64,000 nt of DNA from Pseudoduganella lutea (GTDB lineage Bacteria > Pseudomonadota > Gammaproteobacteria > Burkholderiales > Burkholderiaceae_D): positions 3,286,001 to 3,350,000 of the forward strand of contig NZ_CP035913.1 of assembly GCF_004209755.1 (NCBI RefSeq). Reading direction: 5' to 3'. The notes under the pieces are model-generated. The model worked only from the letters and a program-made list of their open reading frames with translations. It ran no database searches and was not told the DNA's origin. This document shows positions 20,171 through 28,800 of this stretch, piece after piece; within the stretch, counting starts at the first letter, position 1, and the number at the start of each line of letters is the position of its first letter. The translations under genes were made by a program, and so were the position numbers.

Positions 20171-20520
20171 GCATCGAAGCAAACGAGGCCGCCGGCACGA
20201 TCCTGGACCGCGTGGCCGCCACGATCGAGTCGCGCAAGGGCGCCGATCCCGCCACGTCGTACGTGGCCAAGCTGTTCTCGAAAGGCGATGACGCGATCCT
20301 GAAAAAGATCGGCGAGGAAGCCACCGAGACCGTGATGGCCGCCAAGGATGCCCGCGTGACGGGCGATGGCGCGAAGGTGCTGTACGAAGTGGCCGATCTG
20401 TGGTTCCATTCGCTCGTGTTGCTGGCCCAGTTCGACCTGTCGCCACAGCAGGTGCTCGACGAGCTGGCGCGCCGCGAAGGCATGTCCGGCATTGCCGAAA
20501 AAGCCGCGCGCCCGGAATAA
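20167..20520 (+). CDS. hisE: Phosphoribosyl-ATP pyrophosphohydrolase
   Basis: HisE removes pyrophosphate from phosphoribosyl-ATP, the step before HisI. The 117-aa MazG-like all-alpha protein shows [15 protein letters not shown] and [15 protein letters not shown] with the acidic metal-binding residues. The start is set by the 4-base overlap with hisI. hinT begins 18 bases after the stop. Confidence 0.95.
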   Translation: MSIEANEAAGTILDRVAATIESRKGADPATSYVAKLFSKGDDAILKKIGEEATETVMAAKDARVTGDGAKVLYEVADLWFHSLVLLAQFDLSPQQVLDELARREGMSGIAEKAARPE

Positions 20521-20538
20521 CTGAAAAAGGACTGACCC

Positions 20539-20910
20539 GTGGATAACTGCCTGTTCTGCAAGATCGCCGCCAAACAAGTGCCTGCAAGCGTCGTCTACGA
20601 AGACGACGAGCTGCTGGCATTCAAGGACATCAACCCGGCCGCGCCGGTGCACCTGCTGGTGATCCCGAAAAAGCATATTTCCACGCTGACCGAAGCGCAG
20701 CCGGAAGACACACTCTTGCTGGGCAAGATACTGGCCCTGGCACCGAAGCTGGCCGAGGAACATGGCGTGTCGGTGGTTTACGGCGAGGATGGCAGCCCCA
20801 CGCGTGGCTACAAGACGCTGATCAACAGCGGCCCGGACGGCGGGCAGGTGATTTATCACCTGCACATGCACCTGTACGGCGGCCCGCGGCCGTGGCGCGG
20901 CATGCACTGA
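20539..20910 (+). CDS. hinT: HIT-family purine nucleoside phosphoramidase
   Basis: This 123-aa HIT protein hydrolyses adenosine phosphoramidates. The histidine triad is H107, H109, H111 (YHLHMHLYGG). An N-terminal CLFC, common in bacterial HinT, is present. The start is GTG with AAAGGA upstream. Location after hisE is common in betaproteobacteria. Confidence 0.94.
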   Translation: MDNCLFCKIAAKQVPASVVYEDDELLAFKDINPAAPVHLLVIPKKHISTLTEAQPEDTLLLGKILALAPKLAEEHGVSVVYGEDGSPTRGYKTLINSGPDGGQVIYHLHMHLYGGPRPWRGMH

Positions 20911-21054
20911 TCCGGGCGGCACCGGATACCCCGATTAAGCAGGCGGAAGAGTTATTTCCGGCCGTTACTGTGACAGGCACATGACATCACAAGAGTCGTG
21001 TAAACTGTTTGTTCTTACCGAATTCGGGCATTACCGCCCTGCAAGGAGAATAGT

Positions 21055-21288
21055 ATGGGTTCCATGAGCATCTGGCATTGGGTGATCGTCCTGGTCGTCG
21101 TCATGCTGGTTTTCGGCACCAAGAAGCTGGGCAATATCGGCTCCGACCTGGGCAAGGCCGTCAAGGGTTTCAAGGATGGCGTGAAGACCGACGAGAAAGA
21201 TGCGGCCGAACAGCCTGCGCCGCCGCCCGCGCACGTGACCGACAAGGGCACGATCGAGGTCGACGCCAAGGAAAAGACCAAGCATTGA
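21055..21288 (+). CDS. tatA: Twin-arginine translocase subunit TatA
   Basis: This 77-aa protein has a short N-terminal transmembrane helix, the FGTKKL hinge and an amphipathic helix ([17 protein letters not shown]), then an acidic tail. TatA polymerises to form the Tat pore. AAGGAG lies 8 bases before the ATG; a second ATG three codons in (MSIWHW) is also possible. The 144-base gap after hinT suggests its own promoter. Confidence 0.96.
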   Translation: MGSMSIWHWVIVLVVVMLVFGTKKLGNIGSDLGKAVKGFKDGVKTDEKDAAEQPAPPPAHVTDKGTIEVDAKEKTKH

Positions 21289-21315
21289 GCGCATGCTGAT
21301 ACCGCAAGCTGATAC

Positions 21316-21828
21316 ATGATCGATCTCGGTCTTTCCAAACTGGCCATCATCGGCGTCGTTGCGCTGATCGTCATCGGTCCCGAAAAACTGCCGAAGGTGG
21401 CGCGCATGGCCGGCACGCTGTATGGCCGCGCCCAGCGCTACCTGCACGACGTGAAGAGCGAAGTCAGTCGCGAAATCGAGCTGGAAGAACTGCGCAACCT
21501 GCAAAAGAACGTGCAGGAACAGGCGCAGAACATCAAGGCCGATGTCGAGAATTCGATCCAGAAGAACATGGCCGAGGTGGAGGATGTCTTCAAGATAGAA
21601 GACACCGCCGACACCTATGCCAGCCCCGCGCCCGACTTCCATTCGGCCACGCTGGAAGACCAGTCGCGCAAGGCCAAGGAATTCCGCCGCAAGCGCCTCG
21701 TGCGCACCTCCGCCGTGCCGCAGTGGTACAAGCAGCGCACCGGCGGCCGCATGCACGTGGTGTCCGGCGCGGCGCGCGTGGCGCGCTTCCGTCCGCGCAA
21801 CGGTCAACCTCCCGCCTCCTTTTATTGA
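21316..21828 (+). CDS. tatB: Twin-arginine translocase subunit TatB
   Basis: This 170-aa protein has an N-terminal membrane helix (LSKLAIIGVVALIVIG), the GPEKLPKVARMAG hinge and a long charged helix. TatB binds twin-arginine signal peptides with TatC. Its stop overlaps the tatC start by one base. Confidence 0.96.
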   Translation: MIDLGLSKLAIIGVVALIVIGPEKLPKVARMAGTLYGRAQRYLHDVKSEVSREIELEELRNLQKNVQEQAQNIKADVENSIQKNMAEVEDVFKIEDTADTYASPAPDFHSATLEDQSRKAKEFRRKRLVRTSAVPQWYKQRTGGRMHVVSGAARVARFRPRNGQPPASFY

Positions 21829-22583
21829 TGAGCACTGAACAACCGGCCGAAGAAACCTTCATCAGCCATCTCGTAGAACTGCGTGACCGGCTGCTGAAAG
21901 CTTCCATCGGCGTCCTGATCGTCACGGCCCTGCTGATGGCGTGGCCAGGGCCCACCATGCTGTACGACTTCCTGGCCCAGCCGATGATCGATGCGCTGCC
22001 TGTCGGCGCGAAGATCATCGCCACCGGCGTGACCGCGCCGTTTCTCGTGCCGATGAAGGTCACGCTGATGCTGGGCATCATCCTGGCGTTGCCGTGGGTG
22101 CTGTACCAGGCGTGGGCGTTCGTCGCACCGGGCCTGTACACGCACGAAAAGCGCCTGGTGGCGCCGCTGGTGATTTCCTCCTCGCTGCTGTTCGTGGCCG
22201 GGGTGGCGTTCTGCTACTTCTTCGTGTTCGGGCGGGTCTTCCACTTCATCGCCACGTTCGCGCCATCGTCGATCGCCGTCACCCCCGACATCGAGAATTA
22301 CCTCGATTTCGTGATGTCGATGTGCCTGGCATTCGGCGCCGCGTTCGAAGTGCCGATCGTGGTGGTGATCCTGGTGCGGATGAACCTCGTCACGCTGGCC
22401 AAGCTGCGGGAGTGGCGGCCCTATGTGATCGTGGGCGCCTTCGTCATCGCCGCCATCGTCACGCCGCCGGACGTGGTCAGCCAGTTCGCCCTGGCCATCC
22501 CGATGTGGATGCTGTTCGAGCTGGGGCTGCTGGTCTCGCCGATGTTCGTCAAGATGACGCAGGCGCCGGAGAATCAGACTTAA
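21828..22583 (+). CDS. tatC: Twin-arginine translocase subunit TatC
   Basis: This 251-aa membrane protein has six hydrophobic helices and TatC motifs such as FISHLVELRDRLLKA, ALPWVLYQAWAFVAPGL and FGAAFEVPIVVVILV. TatC is the receptor for twin-arginine signals. The start ATG overlaps the tatB stop (TGATG). A terminator follows. Confidence 0.97.
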   Translation: MSTEQPAEETFISHLVELRDRLLKASIGVLIVTALLMAWPGPTMLYDFLAQPMIDALPVGAKIIATGVTAPFLVPMKVTLMLGIILALPWVLYQAWAFVAPGLYTHEKRLVAPLVISSSLLFVAGVAFCYFFVFGRVFHFIATFAPSSIAVTPDIENYLDFVMSMCLAFGAAFEVPIVVVILVRMNLVTLAKLREWRPYVIVGAFVIAAIVTPPDVVSQFALAIPMWMLFELGLLVSPMFVKMTQAPENQT

Positions 22584-22607
22584 GCGCCAGACGTAAATAC
22601 AGTCAGC

Positions 22608-22636
22608 AAAAAAAAGGAGCCTCGGCTCCTTTTTTA
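22608..22636 (+). terminator. Rho-independent terminator of tatABC
   Basis: GGAGCC and GGCTCC pair around a TC loop, flanked by an A run and a T run. It may work in both directions and so also end transcripts of the convergent minus-strand gene. Confidence 0.92.
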
Positions 22637-22655
22637 TTCGTTTGGGCTGCGCAAT

Positions 22656-22697
22656 GTTGCCAGAAAAATGGGGACGTACCCCATTTTTCGGGAAATC
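22656..22697. repeat. Palindromic repeat element, GGGGACGTACCCC type
   Basis: Shoulder GTTGCCAGAAAAATGGGGAC at 22656-22675 is followed by the mirror arm. GAAAAATGGGG (22663-22673) pairs with CCCCATTTTTC (22679-22689). It lies between the tatC terminator and the stop of the minus-strand peptidase gene. Confidence 0.7.
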
Positions 22698-22702
22698 TTT
22701 GT

Positions 22703-24580
22703 TTACTGCATCAGTTCGCGGATCACCTTCACCGGCGCGCTGCCGTAGCCGAGGAACTCCTCGTTGAACGCCTTTTGCGTGAACTTGCTGCCCAGCGCAG
22801 TGCGGCGCTGTTCGCGCAATTCCATGATTTCGCTGTAGCCGCTGAAGTAGGATGTCAGCTGCACGGAGGTGAGCGTGACGCGGCGCCATTTCTCGGCCGC
22901 TTCCTGCTGCGTCTGGAACGCCTGCCGGGTCAGCAGGTCGAGCGCCTGCTCCTGCTTCATGTCGAGCACGTGCACGCTGTAGTCGAGGATCGTGTTCGTC
23001 ACGCTGCGCAGGTTCCACTTCGAATACATCAGCCACATTTCGGGCGAGTTGTCATAGCCCGATTCGAGCATCATGCGCTCGCTGAACACGGCCCAGCCTT
23101 CGACCATGGCGCCATTGCCGAAGATCGACTTCACCAGGGAAGGCGACTTGTTCGCATAGACCAGCTGCGCATAGTGGCCGGGGATGGCCTCGTGCATGTT
23201 CAGGATCTGCAGGATCCAGTGGTTGTATTCGCGCAGGCTGCTTTCTGCCTGTTCCGGGGTGGCGCCGGTCAGCGGTGTCACGTTGTAGTAGGTACGGTCC
23301 TGCGGGCGGTAGGGGCCGGGCGCCTCGATGCTGGCGCCGGCCACGCCGCGCTGGTAGGCCGGGGTTTCACGCACGACCAGGGGCTTGTCCGCGTCGAGCG
23401 TGAGCAGGTCGTTCTTCGTCACCCACTCCTGCAGCTTCGGGATCTGCGCCTTGATCTCGTCGACGAAGCGCTCGGGCGCCACGTGGTTGGCCGAGAGCTT
23501 GTCGATCATCATGCCGATCTTGGCATAGCGGTCGGCCGGTTTGCGCACGTCGGCCAGGTACTTCGGCCACAGTTCGTCGCTGATGCGGTCCATGTTCGCC
23601 AGCAGCTCGTCGCGCGCCGTCAGCGCCTTCTGGTAAGTCTGCTCGCCCGTGCTGGCGGACTGGATGTCGAACGCGAACTTCTGTTCGTACAGCTCGCGGC
23701 CGATGCGGAACGAGCGCGCACCCTGCACGGCCAGCATCTTGTCCGTCTCGCCAAGCCAGGCCGCATAGGCCTGCACGGCCGTTTTCGCGGCGGCGATGCG
23801 CTGCCCGAACAGGCCCTTCTCGTTGGCGGCCAGCGACGACGCCTGCGCTTCCTTGTCCAGCTCGTCCAGCAGCGCGATCACGCCGGGCGCCTGCGCGATC
23901 GCGAGCTGCGTGTGTTCGCGCGTGGGCGTCGTGATGTTGTTGCGCGCCGCTTCATAGTAGGCCGGCACGTTGGCGATGCGCCGCAGCAGCGTGCGCAGCC
24001 GCTGCGACTTGGCCGCGTACTCGGTGTGCAGGATGTAGTCGATCGGGCCGGCGATGTTGTACAGCGCCGGGTTCCATTCGAATTCACGGAATGTCGTCAG
24101 GTACCAGCGATCCGACTTGAGCTTGTTGACGAGCAGCGCCATATCGGTACGCTGGCGTGCCGACAGCTGGCGCGCGTCGATCTTGCCGAAGCGGGCCAGC
24201 CAGCTGTCGATGAAGGCGATCTGCAGCTGGCGCGTGGCCAGGTCGGGCACCGTGAGCGTGGCGGCCGTATCGTACTTGCCAACCGTGATCGCGGTTTCCG
24301 GATCCATGCGCCACAGCGCATTGAGGAACTGGTTCGATTGCGAATTGAACGTGCGGTCGGCGCGGCTTTCGGACGATGCCGAAGCGGCTGAAGCTGCGGC
24401 CGCACCGGTGGCGACGGCGGCTGCTGCGCCGGCCTTCTTGGCAGTGGACTTCGATTTGGAGGATTTCTTGGCGGGGACGGTCTTGCTGGATTTTGCCTTC
24501 GACGGCTTTCTTGCCGCCTCGGCAGGCGTAAAGGCCAGCGCCAGCATCATGGCGGCCAGCGCGAGTTTTGTCTTGATCAT
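22703..24580 (-). CDS. DUF885 family metallopeptidase-like exported protein
   Basis: This 625-aa protein starts with a Sec signal peptide (about 1-22), followed by a Lys/Ser then Ala-rich low-complexity linker (about 24-70) and a DUF885 domain. The domain contains HEAIPGH near residues 463-469, a zinc-type HExxxGH motif, then EGWAVFSERMMLE. DUF885 proteins are thought to be peptidases or carboxypeptidases. The basic linker might bind peptidoglycan, DNA or the outer membrane surface; that is a guess. It is a single gene, convergent with tatABC. Confidence 0.85.
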   Translation of the reverse strand: MIKTKLALAAMMLALAFTPAEAARKPSKAKSSKTVPAKKSSKSKSTAKKAGAAAAVATGAAAASAASASSESRADRTFNSQSNQFLNALWRMDPETAITVGKYDTAATLTVPDLATRQLQIAFIDSWLARFGKIDARQLSARQRTDMALLVNKLKSDRWYLTTFREFEWNPALYNIAGPIDYILHTEYAAKSQRLRTLLRRIANVPAYYEAARNNITTPTREHTQLAIAQAPGVIALLDELDKEAQASSLAANEKGLFGQRIAAAKTAVQAYAAWLGETDKMLAVQGARSFRIGRELYEQKFAFDIQSASTGEQTYQKALTARDELLANMDRISDELWPKYLADVRKPADRYAKIGMMIDKLSANHVAPERFVDEIKAQIPKLQEWVTKNDLLTLDADKPLVVRETPAYQRGVAGASIEAPGPYRPQDRTYYNVTPLTGATPEQAESSLREYNHWILQILNMHEAIPGHYAQLVYANKSPSLVKSIFGNGAMVEGWAVFSERMMLESGYDNSPEMWLMYSKWNLRSVTNTILDYSVHVLDMKQEQALDLLTRQAFQTQQEAAEKWRRVTLTSVQLTSYFSGYSEIMELREQRRTALGSKFTQKAFNEEFLGYGSAPVKVIRELMQ

Positions 24581-24678
24581 CGTGTAACTTTCTCTTACCG
24601 GGGTCGAACAGGGGCGAGATTATCATTAATCAACTCGCCGGAACCCGGCATGTTACACGACGCTACAAAGCCGCCTCC

Positions 24679-25167
24679 TCAAGCCAGCCGGTCGTCCCGC
24701 AATGCCTGCTGGTGACGTTCGTTGATGAGCGCCACCGCTTCGCGCCCGCGCGCCATGTGGGTCAGCCTGATCTCGCTGGCCGGCGTGAACCGGTGCGCCA
24801 CGCGGATCGACCACGACCGCAGCAGCCAGCTGCCGAACGACTGCGCGTAGGACGCCTGGTCGAGATCGCGCCACTTGATGCCGCGGATGCCGCGTTGCCA
24901 GGGCAGCACGCCCGAATACAGCCAGACGCCGGCATCGTCGTAATACAGTTGCACGCTGCGGATCAGCAGCACGCGGTAGCCGATCAGCAGCGTGGAGGCG
25001 GCCAGCACGCCGGCGGCGGCCAGTTGCGAGTGGTTGAAGGCAAGCCGCAGCACGAATGTCATCACCACGGCCACCAGCAGGCAGCCGATATAGGCGGTCC
25101 AGGCCTTGCGGCACAGGGGGATGCCGTGCGTGGCGGCGGTGAGGTCACTTTCCTTGAGTCGTTCCAT
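24679..25167 (-). CDS. Two-helix membrane protein with PH-like domain
   Basis: This 162-aa protein has two adjacent membrane helices (about 27-68) followed by a region like bacterial PH domains (VQLYYDDAGVWLYSGVLPWQ, then IKWRDLDQASY). The layout is that of small YdbS-like or bPH proteins of unknown function. It is a single gene on the minus strand, 98 bases before the DUF885 gene. Confidence 0.65.
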   Translation of the reverse strand: MERLKESDLTAATHGIPLCRKAWTAYIGCLLVAVVMTFVLRLAFNHSQLAAAGVLAASTLLIGYRVLLIRSVQLYYDDAGVWLYSGVLPWQRGIRGIKWRDLDQASYAQSFGSWLLRSWSIRVAHRFTPASEIRLTHMARGREAVALINERHQQALRDDRLA

Positions 25168-25297
25168 GCCCGGATGATTGCATGGAATGGCCGTTCCGGG
25201 AAAGGGGAGCGGCCCGGGTTGGGCCCAAACCTGATGTCGTCAAGTCAGCGCTTGGCCGGCAAGTGAAATCGCATCCATAACCAAAAAGCGAACGTCT

Positions 25298-25324
25298 GGG
25301 GTCAGACCCGCCGGGTCTGACCCC
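25298..25324. repeat. Palindromic repeat, GGGGTCAGACCCC type
   Basis: GGGGTCAGACCCG (25298-25310) and CGGGTCTGACCCC (25312-25324) are perfect inverted copies around one base. It continues as GGCTTTTGCC. This is the same core type that occurs in the methyltransferase gene. The gap around it (25168-25366) holds no gene I can support. Confidence 0.8.
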
Positions 25325-25366
25325 GGCTTTTGCCTTTGGGGTGGGCTTATCTGAATGGCATCAGGC

Positions 25367-25726
25367 TTAGACCGGCCCCTGGCGGCTGTCCATCCGCTCG
25401 GCATGGTCGCGGCCCGCGAAACGGTCGAGGATGCCGGCGGCGCGCGTGCCGTCGCGATCGTTGTCCACTTCGACCTGCAGCAGGCAATTGCTGCGCTGGA
25501 CCGGGGTGCGCACTTCGCCGTTGGCGGACTGGCGGTTCGGGTTGTCGAACGATGGGGTGGGTTTCTCGGTCAGGTCGACCACGAAGTTGCCCTCGACGGG
25601 GCCTGCTTCATCTTCGTGGACGTTCATGGAAATGGCGGATGCGGCGATGCCGGACGCGATCAGCGCCTCGCGCGCCTGCTGCGCCACTTCCACGCTGTCG
25701 AATACGCGGAGGAGGGTGTCGGCCAT
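25367..25726 (-). CDS. Conserved hypothetical protein, 119 aa
   Basis: I do not recognise a named family. The N-terminal half (LLRVFDSVEVAQQAREALIA, then ISMNVHEDEAG) resembles a small ferredoxin-like or general-stress fold that appears in heat-induced and DUF1269-like proteins. The rest is polar. The start ATG at 25726 is well supported by AGGAG 6 bases upstream; earlier in-frame codons lack one. It is soluble and stands alone between the repeat and the helicase gene. Confidence 0.7.
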   Translation of the reverse strand: MADTLLRVFDSVEVAQQAREALIASGIAASAISMNVHEDEAGPVEGNFVVDLTEKPTPSFDNPNRQSANGEVRTPVQRSNCLLQVEVDNDRDGTRAAGILDRFAGRDHAERMDSRQGPV

Positions 25727-25824
25727 GATGTACTCCTGATGGGTATGGATGAATGCAACCATCATAGCGAAGGCGTGCCGGCGGCAGCGTCCCGTTAGCC
25801 TCAGGAAAAATCCTGCCGGGGCTT

Positions 25825-28800
25825 TCAGCGCCTGAGGCCTTCCTCCAGCATGGCCAGCATGTCCGCGGCATTCATCCGCGCCGCCATCTCGCTGCCGTCG
25901 AGCAGGCTATCGGCCAGTTCGCGCTTGTGCCCGTGCAGCTCGACGATGCCTTCCTCGATCGTGTGGCGCGCCACGAGGCGGTAGATCGTCACGGGGCGCT
26001 GCTGGCCCATCCGGTGCGCACGGTCCGATGCCTGGTCTTCCACGGCCGGGTTCCACCACGGGTCCATGTGGATCACGTAGTCGGCGGCCGTCAGGTTGAT
26101 GCCCACGCCACCGGCCTTCAGGCTGATCAGGAACACGTCGCCCTCGCCGGCCTGGAAGGCATCGACCCGTGCCTTGCGGGCAGCCGGTGGCGTGGCCCCA
26201 TCCAGGTACTGGTAGGCAATGCCTTGGCGGTCGAGGTGTTTGCGGATCAGGCCCAGGTGGTCGACGAACTGGCTGAACACCAGCACCTTGTGCCGGTTTT
26301 CCAGCAGGCTCGCCAGCAGATCGGCGAAGGCGGCAAGCTTGCTGCTGTCGAGTTTCAGTTCCGGTGCCACCAGGTTCGGGTTGCAGCAGGCGCGCCGCAG
26401 CTTCATGATCTCGGCCAGGATCTGGATCGACTTCTTGTCGGCCGGCGCATCGATGGATGCCAGCTTGTCCAGCGCTTCCCGGCGCAGCGATTCGTACAGC
26501 GCCGTCTCTTCCTTCGACAGGTCCACCTCCAGCACGATTTCCGTGCGCGCCGGCAGCTCGGCCAGCACCTGTGCCTTCGTGCGGCGCAGGATGAAGGGCC
26601 CGATCAGGCGGCGCAGCCGGTTGCGCGCACCCACTTCGGCCTTGCGGTCCTGCTGGCGCTCGATCGGGCCGGCAAAGCGCAGGTTGAACTGGTCGAGCGA
26701 TCCGAGCAGGCCCGGATTGATGAAGCGGAACAGGTTCCACAATTCGCCCAAGTGGTTTTCCAATGGCGTGCCCGTGCACGCCATGCGGAAGTCGCCCGAC
26801 AGCGCCATCACGGCCTGCGAGCGTTTGGTGGCCGCGTTCTTGATGGCCTGCGCCTCGTCGAGCACGATGGTATGCCAGCGCTGTTTGGTAAAACGTTCCG
26901 ATTCCAGCTGCAGCAGCCCATAGCTGGCGATGACCAGGTCGAACGGCCCGGCGCTGTCGATCATTTCGGCGCGATCGCCGGCGCCGAACAGCTTCACGTT
27001 CAGCGTGGGCGCGAAACGGGCCGCTTCGCTGGCCCAGTTCAGGCACACGGAAGTGGGCGCAACGACGAGCGCCGGGCCTTGCGGGGCGCGCAGCAGCAGC
27101 AGGGCCAGCGCCTGCACGGTCTTGCCCAGGCCCATGTCGTCCGCCAGGCAGGCGCCCACGCCCCAGTGCGCGAGCCGCGCCAGCCATTCAAAGCCTTCGC
27201 GCTGGTAGTCGCGCAGCTCGGCCTGCAGGGTGGAGGGAAGCTGCGGCTGGTACTCGGCCTGCGCGGCGATGCGGGCGATATGCTCGCGCCACAGCCGGTC
27301 CGCTTCGAGGCCGCCCACTTCGCCGGCCAGCTCCTCCAGCACGAAGGCCGCCAGCTGGTGGACCCTTGCGCCGGCATCGTCATCCTCGCCATAGGCATCG
27401 AGTTCCGACAGGCGCCGGTACAGTTCTTCGGACAGCGCCAGGAACTGCTTGTCCTTCAATTCGATGAAGCGGCTCTTGCCGGCGCGGATCAGGTCGAGCA
27501 GCGAGCGCAGGTCCATCACGCGGTCCTCGTCCACCTGCAACTGGCCGCTGACGGCGAACCAGTCCTTCTTGCTCTTGATCGACAGTTTCAGCTGCTTCGT
27601 GTGGATGGGCGGCGTGATCCGGAACTTTTCGCCGTCCGGCCAGCCGACCACCACGCGTTCCGGTCCCAGCTCCTGCAATTCGGCCAGCAGCTGCAGGCAC
27701 AGCGCGGGCTGGCCGAGCAGCCATTCGCCATGTTCCTGCTCGGCTCCTTCGAGCGCCGTGCATTTCAATACCAGCTGGCGCTCCGCGTCACGCTCGCCGG
27801 CCAGGTTGCGGCGCACCTGCACCGGCTTGCCGCCGACATCCGTGATGACGGTTTCGGCCCCCGCGCCGGGCGCATAGTAGGGGCCCGCGTCGGGCAAGGG
27901 GCGCACCTGCACTTGCATCCGCAAGCCTTGCTGGTAGGGCAGCAGGTGCACGTGCAGGCGGATATCGGGATCGACGGCGCCGGCGGCGGCCGTACCGCCG
28001 CCGATGTCCGACTGCACGGTGACGCTGGTGGCCACCGTGCCGATCGCTTTCAGTACCTGTTCCTTCGCATGCAGCGGCACCGTGAGGCCATCGCCGACGA
28101 TGGCGGCGATGCGCCGGTGCTCGTCGTTGACGGCCACCACGCGGATGCGGTTCGGCGCCTCGCGCAGCGCGACCGTCCGGTCGGCGGTCGAAAGATTCGG
28201 GTGCAGCGACAGGTGCAGCTTGCCCTTGCGTTCCTGTACCAGCAGTTCGGGCTCGCCGCCCGTGATTTCCACGCGCGTGTCCGGCGCATCCATCCAGAAC
28301 ACCAGCGGGTGGCCGACGAGCGCCGGCAGGGCGTCGGTCGGATCGATGTCGTAGCGCAGGCCGGACGAATAAGCCTGCCGCGACGGCGCGATGTGCGTGC
28401 TCAGGCGAATATCCTGCGGCGTCAGGAAATCCAGTTCCGCCGCATCCTCGGAGAGCCGCTTCAATGCGATGGGGCGGCCATTGCTCCACTGGCCCTTGGC
28501 GCTGCGCTTCTGTTCGCGCGGTTCGAGTTCGTTGATGCCCGACCGGTCGCTCCAGGTGATCATCCACACCAGGCGCGTCTCGCCCGCCGCGGCCGGTGCC
28601 TGCTGGTGCAGGTTGATCAGCGCATCGAGCTGGCGCTGCCAGCCTTCCTGCCGTTCGAACCACGTTGCCATGTCCGGCAGGCCGAGCGTTCCCAGCATGT
28701 CGTTGGCGCGCGCTTCGGCCCTTTCGTCGCCAAGGTGCCCGAGCAGGCTTTCCGCCTGCGCGGCGAGCAGGATGTAGCCGGCGGCACCGGCGTCCTGCGC

